In this document: piece by piece, positions 23,509-36,309 of the stretch
Layout: every line of letters begins with the position of its first letter
Numbering within the stretch: the first letter of the stretch is position 1
The notes under the pieces: model-generated
What the model was told of the DNA's origin: nothing
What the model saw: only the letters and a program-made list of their open reading frames with translations
The model's database searches: none
Made by a program: the position numbers and the translations under genes
Assembly (NCBI GenBank): GCA_024699855.1
Contig: JAMPIQ010000002.1
Location: 4,464,001-4,528,000, forward strand
DNA: 64,000 bases
Reading direction: 5' to 3'
From: Aphelenchoides besseyi
Lineage: Eukaryota > Nematoda > Chromadorea > Rhabditida > Aphelenchoididae

Positions 23509-26172
23509 TTAAAGAGCAACTAGTTTGAGAATAAACGTAATTCCGGCGGCAAACAAGCCAGAGATGGGAAGAGTCATAAACCATGACATAGCGATACTAC
23601 GAAAGATCCCCCATTTAATACCTTCTCCCGATTTTACACATCCAACGGCAACAACGGAACCAATTAGCGCATGTGTTGTCTGTTTCAAAATTTTTGGTTA
23701 TACAAAGTTATATCGTAGTAAAGAATCCGCAATTTTAGTATAAAATTTTCAAAAATCTTTTATTTTTGTCTTCGATTAGAATTTCAATGATGTGCAATTC
23801 TTAATTCATAAAGTACCCTAATCAACTGCACATAACTGTAATTCTGAAGACAAAAACATGAATCTGATGGCTAAGTTTGTTTGGTTTCTTTGCTACGACA
23901 AAACTCTGTTGCTACCGATATTGGCAGTCCCGCTTTGGAGGCAGCCAGCGCAGTAACAGCAGCACCGAATTCAATTGTGAAGCCGTTACACGGGTCGACG
24001 GTTGTCATTTTCTGAGCTACGGTTTTAATAACCTAGAAAATTCCAGTATTATTGTAAGTTTTTGATTACCTTGTGACCAAGAACTAAAAGACCGACACAA
24101 ATAGCTAAACACTTACACGTGAGTTAATATCTAGTTTACAACCTTACCTAATACTCCATACAAGAGAACATAAATTGGTGTGGGAGCGTCTTGATTCACA
24201 GACATATCGGTGTAAATGGCTAGTAGGGCAGTAAGCGGTGCAATTGCGTTACTCACGTCATTAGCTCCCTAAACTCAAATTTGTTTTTGTCCGTTTGTTT
24301 CGAATACTCACGTGTGCAAATCCGGCAAAACACGCCGTGAAGACTTGCAAGGAACTGAACAATTTCAATGTTTGTCGATCTTCTTTTCGATTTCGTAGTG
24401 GTAACAGCCATTTGATGATTCCCTTAACGGCTGAAATATCTGTGATTATTTTGAGACTAAACGGCAAAGAATGTTTTCTGCAGGTTGTCTTCTTATCATT
24501 CCACCCTCACACGAGCGGACAATCGAAATTCTTTTGTTCCTGTTTCTTATCTGTCGTTAGAATTTTCTGATCGCACTCAAATGCACTGAACCAGACCTCA
24601 ACGAAACAAACTCACTCCATTCAATATCCTGACGAATGTAAAGAGATGGAGTCGGTGGGCGAGTTGCCGTTTGTTCATCTTGATCGCACGGAATCACAAA
24701 AACAGGCGGCGCCTCGGTACTGAATGATGTTTTGGTTTGACGTTTTGCTTTGAAATCAGTGGAGATCGGAGACAGTTGGTTGAGGTCGTCTTTCAATGGC
24801 ATTACGATCACATGTGAAGAAATTGAAGGTGATGAACTTCCACTTTCGGTTGTTGTTGCCGAGGAGTTTGTGTCACGCGTGAAGAGGATCGGATCTAATG
24901 GACGTGAAAGAATTGTTTTATTGCTTTCGGGCACTGCGATTGTGACTGTTCGATTTTTGGCCGACTTCGATGTTTTCTGTTCAGAAGTTTCATTCATACT
25001 CTCGTTTCTCTGTGTTTTTATATTCGCCCAACTTTGACTTCGAGGAACCGGTGGCGCAAAAGTGCTGAACGATGGTGAGATGCTGTACTTTTTGAGTACT
25101 TCTTCGTAAGGACCATCAATCGTTGTTTCAATGATTATATGAGTATTGCGTCCTGAATTTGTATCATTCAAATATCAAGTTAGAATATCCGCTTACGTTC
25201 GATCCAACCAACGAGTTTTGGTTTCACAAAGAAGTGAATGACCAAAGCGACAACCAAACCCAAAACAAAGCTGATCGTAAACGCCAACCACAACGGCAGT
25301 GAACTGAATCCGAGAACTGAAAATCGAATTCAATCAAATCCAAGTGCATGTAACGGCAAACTTTTTGAGCCTTGGTAGGACACAGCAAATGTAATGAAAG
25401 AAATACAAAAAAAGTAGAAAACCGGCAAAACACGCAATCCGGAGACCAATGGTTGAGGCTGAAAGCATCAAACTTTATACTAGTTATACAAATGTTACTC
25501 ACTTTTCGAAGCACAACATGATCGACGATTAAGTACAAGATGGCGGAAATTGTGCCGGAAAGCAGCGGTGAAAGAAACCACGATACAATGATTCGTACGA
25601 TTTCCATCCATTGAATACCGTGCAATCCCTTCAAGCAAACAGAAAACCCAACGGTTGCGCCAACGACCGATTGCGTGGTTGATACTGGCAGTTCAGCAAA
25701 CGTAGCGATAATCAACCAAGATGCACAACCGCCCAGAATTCCTAGTTGACCTGAAAACTCACTGTAAATTCTAAAACGAAAATCAATCCTACCAATTAAA
25801 AGTGCTCGTGGTTCATCTGCGTACATCATTGTATCAACAACTCCTTTTCTCATCGTGTCAGTCACATTGTAACCAACAAGCACCGAACCCAAAGTCTCGA
25901 AAATAATCGCACAAACGTACGCGGCTTTCAGACTCAAAACTTTGCTTCCAACCGACGTTCCAAACGCGTTACTGACATCGTTTGCTCCCATTCCAAATCC
26001 TAGGACAAAGGCAAGAATTGCTCCAACAATGAGAACCCATAGCATCGAATGCTGAAAACAATCCAGACCGCTGAATATTTCGATTTTGTTAACAAACTTG
26101 GAACTCCGTTTTGCTGACCGCATTGACCGTTGAACTGACCAGAAGATCCGCTAAAGCCAACGTACCGAACAT
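23509..26172 (-). CDS. sodium-dependent inorganic phosphate transporter, PiT (SLC20) family
   Basis: A multi-exon gene starting at the ATG at 26172 ([12 protein letters not shown]), with intron 26097-26053 before [11 protein letters not shown], and ending with TAA at 23511-23509. Both PiT signature motifs are intact: [19 protein letters not shown] in the N-terminal half and [15 protein letters not shown] in the C-terminal half. Also present are [37 protein letters not shown] and the C-terminal [13 protein letters not shown]. By family it couples Na+ or H+ to phosphate uptake at the plasma membrane. A Ser/Thr-rich cytosolic loop of about 190 residues (about 25161-24612) separates the two halves, as in other animal PiT proteins. 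The next gene upstream on the same strand is a diverged paralogue. Confidence 0.9.
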
Positions 26173-26965
26173 GTCGAAAACAACAACCAACTCAAGATTC
26201 AATTCTCTTTGTTCTTTTCAATTCTGAAGACAGAACAACTGAATGAGTATAACAAAACCACAGGATTACTATCGTCCAGCAGTTTTTGGGCGGGAACGAG
26301 TTTCCTTTCTCTTATCATCGGAATTCAAACACATTAGTCTTTTGTTTGATTGTCATCGCAACTCCATCTCCCCACATGGTCAACAGCGGGAAATAAGCAA
26401 GTGGCTGTTCGTTAAGAAGAATTCCAAAACAGACCGGAAATTATCGTGTTTCTTCATTTTTTACGTTTCGATCGTTCCAACGGGCATTTAAAGACGATAA
26501 GTAAAAAGCAATCCTTTTGTTCAAAAAGATGTTTTCATCCTTTGAGGTTCATAATCTTACATCCGTGTTGTTTTTTGCTGATTATCATTCCAAAGAGCAC
26601 GACAAACAACTGAATCCGAGAATATGAATTGCACGTGCAAATTTGAAAATAGAAATTGTACTAAGCAACAATCTCTGGTTTGTTAAATCAAAAATGGAAC
26701 GTAAACTTGAGGTCTTATCACTCCGACGTTTAACCTCTGGGTCTTGAAATTGGAACATGAAATGAGGAGTTTGTCAGGGACAAACACTCAAATTTCTTCA
26801 CCACCGTATTCGATGATCGTGAATTATGTTTGAACGCTTCGTTCTATGCACACAACTATGGAAAAACGTTTTGCATTTCCAAAATTTATGACCGTTTCGT
26901 GTTTGTTCGTGCGAGTTGATCAAAGAGGTTTGTTGTACAGTAAGCCTTTCATATCACAAGTACAA
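26173..26965. other. intergenic region between the two PiT genes
   Basis: No supported gene. It should hold the promoter of the first PiT gene and the 3' end of the second. A plus-strand open stretch at 26846-27223 is antisense to the second PiT gene and is not called. Confidence 0.5.
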
Positions 26966-29025
26966 TTACAAGGAAAAGTGGAGGAAGTACGAGAGAATAG
27001 CAACCAAGATGCCAGTTCCGAACAAAGCAATCGCCCAAACAACCAGAACGTTTCTTGCAAGCTTCCAGTCAACTCCATTCGGATCGCTTGCCAATCCAAC
27101 GGTTATGATTGCACCCACTTGACAGCAGGTTGTAGATGCCAAAATACTGAAAACATAATTTTAACTTCCAAATGCTGTCACTTACCCGAGTTGTTGGCTA
27201 ACAACAACCGTTGTAATCGTTGAGATTTGAGCTACAAATGCTCTAAAATAAAAGCTCGTATTCAAGTGGTTGTTCAATACGTACGTGACAGCGTTCAGTT
27301 TTGCCAACTTTCCAATAGTTTCAATCACACGTGCACCCCATAAAATGATTCCCGAGCATATCGAAAACAACACAAAAGAAACGATCAGCGGATTGGGAGC
27401 TGCGGAACTTGTTAGTCGATGGTGTTTGTAAACGGTAATCAAACTCGCTAGCGGTACAATCGATTCGCTTAAAAAATAGTCATCTGTAAATGTTCAATCC
27501 ATCTTACCGTATATTCTGAATCGATTGCATAAACGCTGCAAAAGAAGCAGTGAAGAGCAGGGCCGAACCGAATTGATATTCGATCGCATATTCGCGTTGA
27601 TGCTTCTGCTTATGTATAAACTTCCTCAATACACGATTCAAAACTACAATCGATTATTCTGTGATGAATACAACTTACTCGAATGAAATCTTTTGATGCC
27701 CGTCTTTCGAATTTGGTTGTAAACCTGTGTTCGACCACCATCTACGGTCATCATAAAACGAGTTGGTTCAACGGGATTAGGCACTAAACTCAATGATCAT
27801 CGTTGAATAGAGCGACAAAACCTTTTTTAACGCGAAATCGTTTGATTCGAATTGTCGGTGGATCTCGAGGTAACGGTCGGAGATTTTGAAGTTCGTGATC
27901 TCAAATAAACAGAAATAGAAATAATCGAAATGCGAATTTTACATTCGATGTGTGTTCGAAGCATCGGTTCAATGAAGAACCACACGAGCAAAGCAATAAC
28001 AAAGCCCAGCATTAAACTCGTGAGTAATGGAAACTGAAACGGAATTCCATTGGCTAAATTGAAGTCTGAAATCGAAAAACAATCAACAGTTCTAATTGGA
28101 AATGTTTGAACCGTTCACAGTCTGTTGCATCAAAGCAAACACGTTGATTGAAGTACTGAAGAAGTAGAGAACCGGTAGCAACCACGAAGTGTACTCCAAA
28201 TAGTTTTCCTGTAATCGTTAACCTTCGTATCGAAACATCAACAAAACAACTTTTCGTAAAATAAATTTGTCAATAAGCGAGAAAACGAACAGCGAACAGA
28301 GACTTGAGAGTATTGGCGAAAATATCCATGTTAACACTCAAACTTCTATTTAGATTAAGCGTTGAATTAAACAAACCAATGGGTATAATTTGAGACCATC
28401 GGATTCCGTGGACACCATTCAACACGACAGTGAATCCAATTGATGCGCCAACTACCGATTGACCAGTTGAGATTGGGAACTTCTTGTACGTAGTCACCAT
28501 GTTGATTGTCGCCAATCCAATAAGCAGCGCAACTTGTCCCAGAAGTAAATGCGAACGACGTTGATGGTACGATTTCAGGTCAACCACGTATTGAAATTCA
28601 GTGTCTGAATCGAATCGTATGTTTGTTTTCACACGAGAGACCTACGACTTGCAGTGAGAGCAACGTAAACAAAAGCGATTAGTTGAAATGCCAAACAAGT
28701 GTAAACTGCATGCCGAATCTTCAGAACTCCAGCGCCAACCGCCACCCCAACCGCATTAGCCACACCGTTGGCGCTTAAACTGAAGCTCGCGAAAATGAAC
28801 GCTACAACACCGGTTATAACAGCCCACAACAAATGATCGTAGTGATGAAATCGAGTAGCTCGTCGAAGCTCCTACAAGCCGTCAATAAGCGTCTGATCAT
28901 CTACTTCCAACCTTCGTAAAGTTGTCTTCGATTTCATTGGTTAAGAAAGATGTCGAATCGAAGTTTTCGTTAGACGATGAAACTCGAAAGACAGAAAACG
29001 GCAAATCATCTTCGTTTGTTTCCAT
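26966..29025 (-). CDS. PiT-family paralogue with altered signature motifs
   Basis: The start was chosen at 29025 (METNEDDLPF). Exons can be joined in frame throughout to TAA at 26968-26966. The fold signature is clear: LLWAVITGVVAFIF, PISTGQSVVGASIGF, HGIRWSQI, WIFSPILSSL, IDKFILRK, GARVIETIGKLAKLNAVTAF and QVGAIITVGLASDPNGVDW. The two ion- and phosphate-binding signatures are changed: [11 protein letters not shown] reads SANGVANAVGV, and the second half has FMQSIQNIRESIVPL where the neighbour has [15 protein letters not shown]. The frame is open and splice sites are good, so this is probably an expressed protein rather than a wreck. It may have lost transport or changed substrate. Internal exon ends are approximate. 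Confidence 0.75.
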
Positions 29026-29882
29026 TTTGTTCCACAATTCAAAATCACGTTCGAACTTCACACTCACCGTTCCACGAGCATATTCCTCCGTTCGAGCGTA
29101 TGAGTCTCAAAGCTCATAATGAACCTCCGGTTCATCTTACAAGTGTTTTGCGCAAAAATTCCAAAAAACCGAGAGCGAACAGAATCTGCACACAAAACAA
29201 ACGAACATCGAGAGCTTATTGCTCTCCAGAAACGCAATCGAAGAAGTACAATTGGTACGAATACGAATATCAGCACAAAGTTTGGCCTGTGTCCAATTAC
29301 ATTGCTGTGAAAACTCGTGCAATTAAACAGAGGCCAAATTTGTAGCGATAACGTGGCTTCTAGTTCTCCAAATAACGTCTAAAATGAAGAGAGAGGAAAC
29401 AAACGGTTTGCGATCGTCTGAGAAATGAAAAAATGGCGGTGCGAATGCGTTGGCACTCAGACGGCTTGCAGAGCGATTGTTGTAATGGAAGCAAACGATC
29501 TCTTTATTGCGAACTCAAACGGGCGTTTAAACAATGAAAAGGATTTACAGCAACGGCGCGATTTGATCATGAAATACGGTAACTTCAGTTAAGGTACCCT
29601 TGATAGTACAATTTTGTAACATTGTAAATACGAAATGTAATGTCTAATACAAATGACAATCTTTTACTGTGTGTCAATTCATAGCCTTTCTACAAATGAA
29701 GAAGACAACCACAGAAATAATTGTCATCTTATAAGGAGTTGTGGTATTCCACTATTTACATCCTCCATTGCGTACTTTGTTACAACACAACATAATCGAT
29801 AGCTTGTACTTTGTTGGTTTGTTTTCGCACAACTTGCTGGGAGGTCGAGGCCTCGACTTGATCTTGTTTTAGATCTTCAAAT
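29026..29882. other. divergent intergenic region
   Basis: About 860 bases between the start of the PiT paralogue (minus) and the RRP5-like gene (plus). No gene or clear motif; it presumably holds both promoters. Confidence 0.5.
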
Positions 29883-32800
29883 ATGCCCGACATAGAAGTT
29901 GATTTTCCTCGTGGTGGAGTCTTAGCCAACGATCGTCCCGCTCGGCCATCGAAACGACGTGCCGCTTCGGAAGCGTCCGAAAAAGTGGGTTTTCATTTGC
30001 AAGTGTTTTCATTTTCCGTTTAGGTTGAGAAAAAGAAACGTTTGGATGAAGAATACGATCATGTGTTCACAAAGATTGTGACTCGTGAGCTGTTGACCAC
30101 AGATGTTCGAGGATTGGGTATCGTAAAAACGGTAAAAACAATCTTTTTGGTGGAACCAACTTCAAATTTCAGATCGGAGAAACCGAAGTCGTTTTGGAAA
30201 CAACTCACGGAATTCAGTTGAATTTGAGTGCCCTGCAAATAAGCAACGAATTCAAAAGAAATTTGGGGAAAACGTCTCTTGATGAAATCTTTCAAGTTGG
30301 TCAAACAATCGCCTTCAAAGTTCTGAAAGCTGCGAAGTCCAGAGGTGTGTATGACCGTGTTGTATGTTGATTGTCACGAGATGTTTAGATGAAAATCCGA
30401 CGGTGACAATCGATCCAGCTGCTGTGAATGCACATCTTGTACCTGCCGCATACAAAAATGGATTGGTCATTAACGGATCTGTTGTCAGTGTCGAAGAAAA
30501 GGGTAAAACTACTTGTGTGGCCATTTTTATTTCTGTTTGTGTTCTTTAGGTGCTGTGATCAACGTAGGAACCTCGAGCAAAGTAAAGGGATTCGTCAAGA
30601 GCGAAGATCTACCACCGTCTTGGCCTTTGGATCGTTTACACGTTGGACAAGTTCTAATGTTCAGAGTCCGGAAGACCTCCACGGCCAATCAACGGGTTTT
30701 GGATTTATCGGCGTACGCTGAAATGGACATTTATTCCGATGACAAGCTCTCATTGAGCGACCTAATGCCGGGCACAATCATCAACGTCGACCCGGACAAG
30801 AGTGTTAAATCGGGTGTATTCGTCAAGACAGAAAATGGTAACAAATAAGCGAAAACATCGGCTATAGATCTTCGTTTAGAAAACAAGATTTTTATTCACA
30901 AATCTCACTTGCCGCCTCGTTTGCGAGTCGATCCCGATCGATTTGCAAGAACGATTCGAGCGATCGTGATTTGCATTCTTCCAAATTCGCCTCTTTTCGT
31001 CGTGAGTGCTCATCCGGACATTGTTGCCTTGAGCAAAGTAGATAAACGCAAACTACCAGATGTAATCTATAGCGCTAATAACTCGAAACTCAATGTTTTT
31101 GTGTTTAGGAATATCGACCGGGAAGTTTTGTTGAATGCACGGTTTACGACATCGACAAATTGGGCAACGTGTACTTTCTGTTAGGATCGGACAGCGACAA
31201 ACCGCCGACAATCACAGCAAAGGCCTTAAAAGCACACTTCGATGATTACGACACTAGTAGTAAGTTTATTATTGTTTTTGAGTTCAATGTTGAATTTTAG
31301 TTTCAAAATTTGCTATTGGAACAACGCACAAATGTCGAGTTGTTGGATATCATGCGTTGGAACGAGTGTTATTGGTGTCGACAAAACGCGAAATCATGAA
31401 ACAACAAATCGTTCAAATTGCTGATGCAGAGCCCGGTCAACGTTTGAATGTTGTTGTGTTGGTAAGTGAACTCATTGATATAGTCGCTAGTTTGTGCTTC
31501 AGAGTGTTCAAGAGAATGGTTTGACCGTGCGAATTGGATCTCGCGGTGAGGACAACACTCAAATACTTTTGGGTCACGTGCCTTCAACCCACGTTATGGA
31601 CCATCAAGTAAAGAATTGGCAAAAGAACTTTCAAAAAGATCAACGGTTAACGTGTCGAGTTCTTTTTGTCGATGAAAAAAAGAACAAAATTTTGCTCACC
31701 GCCAAACCATCTTTGGTTGATTCCAACTTACCTGTAGTTCGAGATTACGATCAGTCACAAATCAATGAGACGGTAGTTGGAACGGTCATCAAAAAGTTCG
31801 AGTCCGAGGCGTTTTTGGTGTCCTTTTACAACAAGATTGCCGGTATAATCCCCGCATTAGAAGGGAAGACATTGACGAGTTTAAAGTAAGTGAATCGGAA
31901 ACTAACTTCTAGTCCGAAAATGTGTTGTAGAGAAGGCGATGTGGTCAAGACCCGAATTGCAAGAGTAAATCCCGAGGAGCAGAAAATCTTATTAACTACT
32001 AAAGAAACTTCTGAGGTATCGAAACCCAAACAAACCGAAAAGAGCGATGTTGTGGTGAGTAGCCATCGAATGGAAGTTATATTAATTTGGCTGTTAAGAT
32101 CAAACTTGTCAAGAAACCAGCTAAACCGTTTCAAGTTTGTCGTGCTCAAGTAATTGGCCAATGGGTCTACGGAAAAACTTCCAAACACACAACCGTTGAA
32201 TTGCGAGTTCAAGGTGGATCTATTGGTGAGTGGGACAAAGTTGACTTTTAGTTTTCTCTTTCAGGTAGATTACACGTCTCGGAAATCGATTTGACCGAAT
32301 TCAACGAGGGATCATCGCCAATGACTGACTTCTTGCACAAATATCGTGGAAAGTTTATTCAAATCAAAGTGATCAGTGTTGGAAGTCGAACCTCAATAAC
32401 GGAAACCGGACAGAAACTGATTCTGAAACGATGTGGTGTAAGTGGTTGTACCAAACTACTTCAAATCAACTCGGGTGTTTCAGACCACGAGATTCGTCGA
32501 ATGCACAATGGTGCCAAGTAAAATCGCTGAACCACACAAGAAACTCCGTTTAATCAACTACAAGAGTTTGTTTGAACGCGGTGATCGAGTGAACGTGTTC
32601 GTTGGCGACGTGATGAAGATGAAAAGTTCCGATCACAAATACATCATTGCGGAAATCAATCCTCTTTTCTTTGCCCATATTCCAAATCACTACGTCGACC
32701 GAATCGTACGAGAACAATCAACAACAACAAAAACCATTGGTTTTCAGAAGCCTTCAAGTGATGCAGATATTCAATTGTCTTCCGATGATTTGACGTTGAA

Positions 32801-34053
32801 GTTCAACAACGGAGAACTTCTTCGTGGATTGGTCATTTCACAGTCTCGAACTGCACGTGCCAAATATTTGACTGTGGCTCTTGGCGATTGCATTCTCAAG
32901 GAAGAACCCGAGGACGAAGAAACTTCACGAAACAAAGTCAAGAAACGTAAGAAACAGAACTCAGAAACGAAAGCCGAAGAGGACGACGAAACTAAACCGG
33001 ACGAAAGCATGGTGAGTTCAAACATAATCTGCGTATTGCATTCACATAATGCAGATTTCTGATCCGGGCTTCGACTTCTCGACGAATATGTTTTCTATGG
33101 AAAACTTGTCGAAAGTTGGAAAAGAGACAAGCGACAATGAAGACTCGGATGATGAGATCAAAGAAGAACCAGAAGACAATGACGGTCAGCTATTCAACGG
33201 AAACTCAGTTTAATCTTTGCATTTCAGATGAAACAGTGTTGGATCGTGAACGCAAGATTACGGAACGTGAACGGCAGTTGGCAGAAGCGATTCCCGAAAA
33301 TCCAATCGACTTCGATCGTTTGTTGATTGCTACACCAAGTTCATCTGACTTGTGGATCAAGTGAGTTTATGAAACATCTAATGCTAATGAATACCCAATT
33401 ACAGATACATTACTTACTATCTACGTGAAGAGAATCTTGAGGAAGCACGAAAAATTGCCGAACGTGCTCTCGAATCTGTTAATTTCCGCGAAGAAGAAGA
33501 ACGTTTTAATGTCTGGACTGCGTATTTGAATGCAGAAATTATGTTTGGCGGAGCAGAAAGTTGGAAACCTGTTTTTCAACGGGCCTCAAATGCCATGGAT
33601 TCGCTTAAAATGCATTGGCAAATGGTCAAAATCCTCACACATCATAGACGTTTTGAAGAACTGGAAGAACTTCATGAGATGATGATCAAAAAGTTCAGAC
33701 ATCAGGATCTGGAAGTTTGGTTCTCGTACGCCCAATATCTCTACAGTTCGAATCACCCCGAAAAGGCTCGTGAACTCATGCAACGCGCGTTGAATTCAAT
33801 GGAAAAGAAACAACGTAAGCGATTGCCGCATGTGTAAACCAATCAACTCAATTGTTTAGATCTAATCATTCAGTCACGGTTTGCCAAACTGGAATGTCGA
33901 ATGGGTGACGAGGAGCGTGGGAAGACGATGATCCAGAAAATCCTCCAAACTTATCCACAAAAAGCAGTTCAACGTCTGCGATTAAACCTAACGGACGTAG
34001 AAAAGAAGAACAAAAAGAAGCAGAAAACAATTGAAGTCGAGAACGAAGATTGA
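29883..34053 (+). CDS. PDCD11: RRP5/PDCD11-like rRNA processing factor (S1 repeats plus HAT repeats)
   Basis: Starts MPDIEVDFPRGG; the FPRGG motif is typical of RRP5 N-termini. It contains about fifteen exons separated by introns of about 40 bases. A series of S1 RNA-binding modules is visible (for example NGLVINGSVVSVEEKGAVI, GLTVRIGSRG, VVGTVIKKFESEAFLVSFY and RVNPEEQKILLTTK). A charged linker follows, then HAT repeats (RARKIAERALESVNFREEEE, VWFSYAQYLYSSNHPEKARE, LECRMGDEERGKTMIQKILQ). By family the protein is nucleolar and needed for cleavages giving both 18S and 5.8S rRNA. I count about seven S1 modules against twelve or more in human or yeast proteins. The C-terminus ends in a Lys-rich tail soon after TYPQKA, where homologues continue with further HAT repeats. 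Confidence 0.85.
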
Positions 34054-34201
34054 TTTGTTATTTATTGTTGATGTTTTCATTGTTGAACTATTAAATGTTA
34101 CACACGTTTGATCCCAATCTTGTACATGAACGTGTACATCAATAACAATCCCGAGTTTCAACAGCAACTTTTTCATTCTCTTTGGAAACGGGCAGAAACC
34201 T

Positions 34202-34693
34202 TCATACGATAAAGAGAATCAAGAGTAGAAGCAGGAATATTCTTGTTAGAGGGCTACTCGCAGCGTTGCAAAGTGGCGCTGAACAGCAGCAGAATAGGTC
34301 AGAATTCCAAGTGAGATTCAAGTATCCCAACTCAGGCATTGTCTTCGAACAAGTGTCTCCAAATGAGTTGCAAAGATAATTGGGATCACAGGATCTAAAC
34401 TCATTTGTTGCCGCTAGCAATCGTGACCACTGACCTTAAGACGTAAAAGTTATCTTTGTCCACGAGTTTTATACACCAGTTACCATTTTTGCATTCTTCC
34501 TCTTTCAAAAATTGTTTGCTTGTCGATTCGCCTAAAACAAGAAGATGAAATGACAAGAATTTAACTCACCGTCATAGCAGCGAAAACCGGACGATTCTGT
34601 GATCGACATGTTTTCGGTTTTGTTCGTCAAGAACTGTGGATCCAAAGTATTAACAAGGTGAATAGAAAGAAAGAAAAACAGAAAACTTTCCAT
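34202..34693 (-). CDS. Ly6/uPAR-like GPI-anchored protein, copy 1
   Basis: Three exons on the minus strand. A signal peptide (MESFLFFFLSIHLVNT) is followed by FRCYDGES, several spaced cysteines and the terminal three-finger signature CCCSAPLCNAA. The protein then ends in a hydrophobic stretch (IFLLLLLILFIV) directly before the TGA at 34204-34202, the pattern of a GPI-attachment signal. In this family the three-finger domain binds receptors or channels at the cell surface. An upstream in-frame ATG at 34753 is possible, but the inner one gives the better signal peptide. Confidence 0.75.
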
Positions 34694-34992
34694 TATGATC
34701 GGCCAGACGAAAGATTGTTGCGTAGTTTGTTGAACATATTTTGGACTAATCACAGAAACAATTTCTCTTGTTTGGCATTAAAAGCAACGGAACGATGAAC
34801 CCTTTTTGTCGTGACTTTTAGAGTCGTCTTTGTAATTAAATTGACGTGTGATAAGACGTTTCGACAACCTCCACTTATTTTCTCCGTATTATCACACCTT
34901 TTCATTAGACTTTGATTGCAATTCATGAGTTCATCGACAAACGTTTATTAGTTTTCTTTATGAAACACACATCAATTTGAGAGTTTTTACGT

Positions 34993-35238
34993 TCAAAGTT
35001 GCTGAACATTTGGATGTTGCTTCAAGAGACCAATGGGCAGACGGTTGATAGTCAGGAACTTTTGTCGATTCAATGACGACAAATAGTTGGCGTCCAAATT
35101 CTCGTCCATTGGCTTCGAATCTTCGGCAACTTCTGACTCTTCCGGATACATCTCAGCGGACTTCTCTTCGTCGGCTAACGTCAATTGCATGGAAATGAGA
35201 GCAATCAGAATAATCGTGTAGGTCAAATATCTCAACAT
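34993..35238 (-). CDS. small secreted acidic protein
   Basis: A single exon of 81 residues with a signal peptide (LTYTIILIALISMQLTLA), an acidic middle (EESEVAEDSKPMDENLDAN) and a basic, cysteine-free C-terminal part (YLSSLNRQKFLTINRLPIGL, then LKQHPNVQQL). The acidic half could be a pro-region and the basic half a mature peptide, but there is no clear dibasic cleavage site. It resembles the precursor at 19350-19574 in size and layout. It lies between two Ly6-like genes on the same strand. Confidence 0.6.
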   Translation of the reverse strand: MLRYLTYTIILIALISMQLTLADEEKSAEMYPEESEVAEDSKPMDENLDANYLSSLNRQKFLTINRLPIGLLKQHPNVQQL

Positions 35239-35479
35239 CGTTTGTAGCTCGAATGCAACTTATAAATGAAACTAATCAACAAACCGCTGTCTAATTAAAT
35301 AGCAACTGTTCGCAAACTCTCACGCCTTCAGCTGCACAAACAGCAACAGTTCTGCCACCACAACTGCAGTTTTCAGTCTTATGACCAACCATGTGGGTGT
35401 GAGTCACTTTCGTTATTTCACAAATTTAATATTCCGGAAGTCAAACAATAACCGACAAACGTACAATCAAGGTTTCGCT

Positions 35480-35970
35480 TCAAAAAATGAAAAGAGTGAT
35501 GATAAAAACAAGAAGCAAGGAACTGTAACTGAGAGTCATAGTGATTGCCGAGTTGCATTTGTCAGAGTTACAGCAACTGATGTGCAACTCTTCGTGCTAA
35601 AAACAGCGAGCATTTTTCCTATTCGATCTCATTGTTCTTGCCTGTTGGTAATCGTAATTGCCCACATCCTGGCACATTTTCGGTAATGCACACGCTCTAA
35701 AAACACAATATGACTGGAGTGTAACGCTTTTAAATCAACCGAAATGTTTCACCGGTTTTCGTGTTTTCGAGTTTGGCGCAATACTTAACGGAAGCTTCAC
35801 AATCTTTTAGCTCGTATCCCGTGTCTTGGCCGATGATGTCTACAAAAACTTAAGTTCAAGAAACTCAACAGGTCGCCACCTTCATGACATTTCAGTCCAC
35901 TTGCTATGCGGATGCTGATGGCAATTAGAACGACAACAAGCAAAAGAGATCGTGGAAAAAGAACGAACAT
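35480..35970 (-). CDS. Ly6/uPAR-like GPI-anchored protein, copy 2
   Basis: Four exons join in frame: MFVLFPRSLLLVVVLIAISI opens a signal peptide, then LKCHEDIIGQDTGYELKDC, ASVKYCAKLENTKTGETF, ACALPKMCQDVGNYDYQQ, and HEELHISCCNSDKCNSA with the CCNSDKCN three-finger end. The last 16 residues (SLLLVFIITLFIF) form a GPI-signal-like tail before the TGA at 35482-35480. The final intron appears to begin with GC (CAACAG|GCAAGA) and end TTTTTAG. Same architecture and strand as the gene at 34202-34693, so probably a local duplicate that has diverged strongly. Confidence 0.7.
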
Positions 35971-36309
35971 TTTTGATGAACTAAATTTTGACGAACTGGT
36001 TTAATGGTCCAGGAACAACAAGCAAAGAGCTTTTCTATACGAAACACGCAGGACTCACTCTTGCGTACGTAAATCTCGAGGGTCTTAAGTTGTCTGTGGA
36101 GCGGTTTGGTGATAACAAAAGGCAAGCACATGGATGATGTGTTAACTGCGCACGTTCCTGATCCGCTTTTGCCTTCTCTTTGTTCTTATCATTCGAATGC
36201 AAAATTGAAGATTAAGACAAAAATTTTGATTCGAAGTCGACTTTTAAGCGACCTTTTTATTGAGACATTTAGAGATATTAAAGCAAATAGAATGCATTAG
36301 TGTAGGAAA

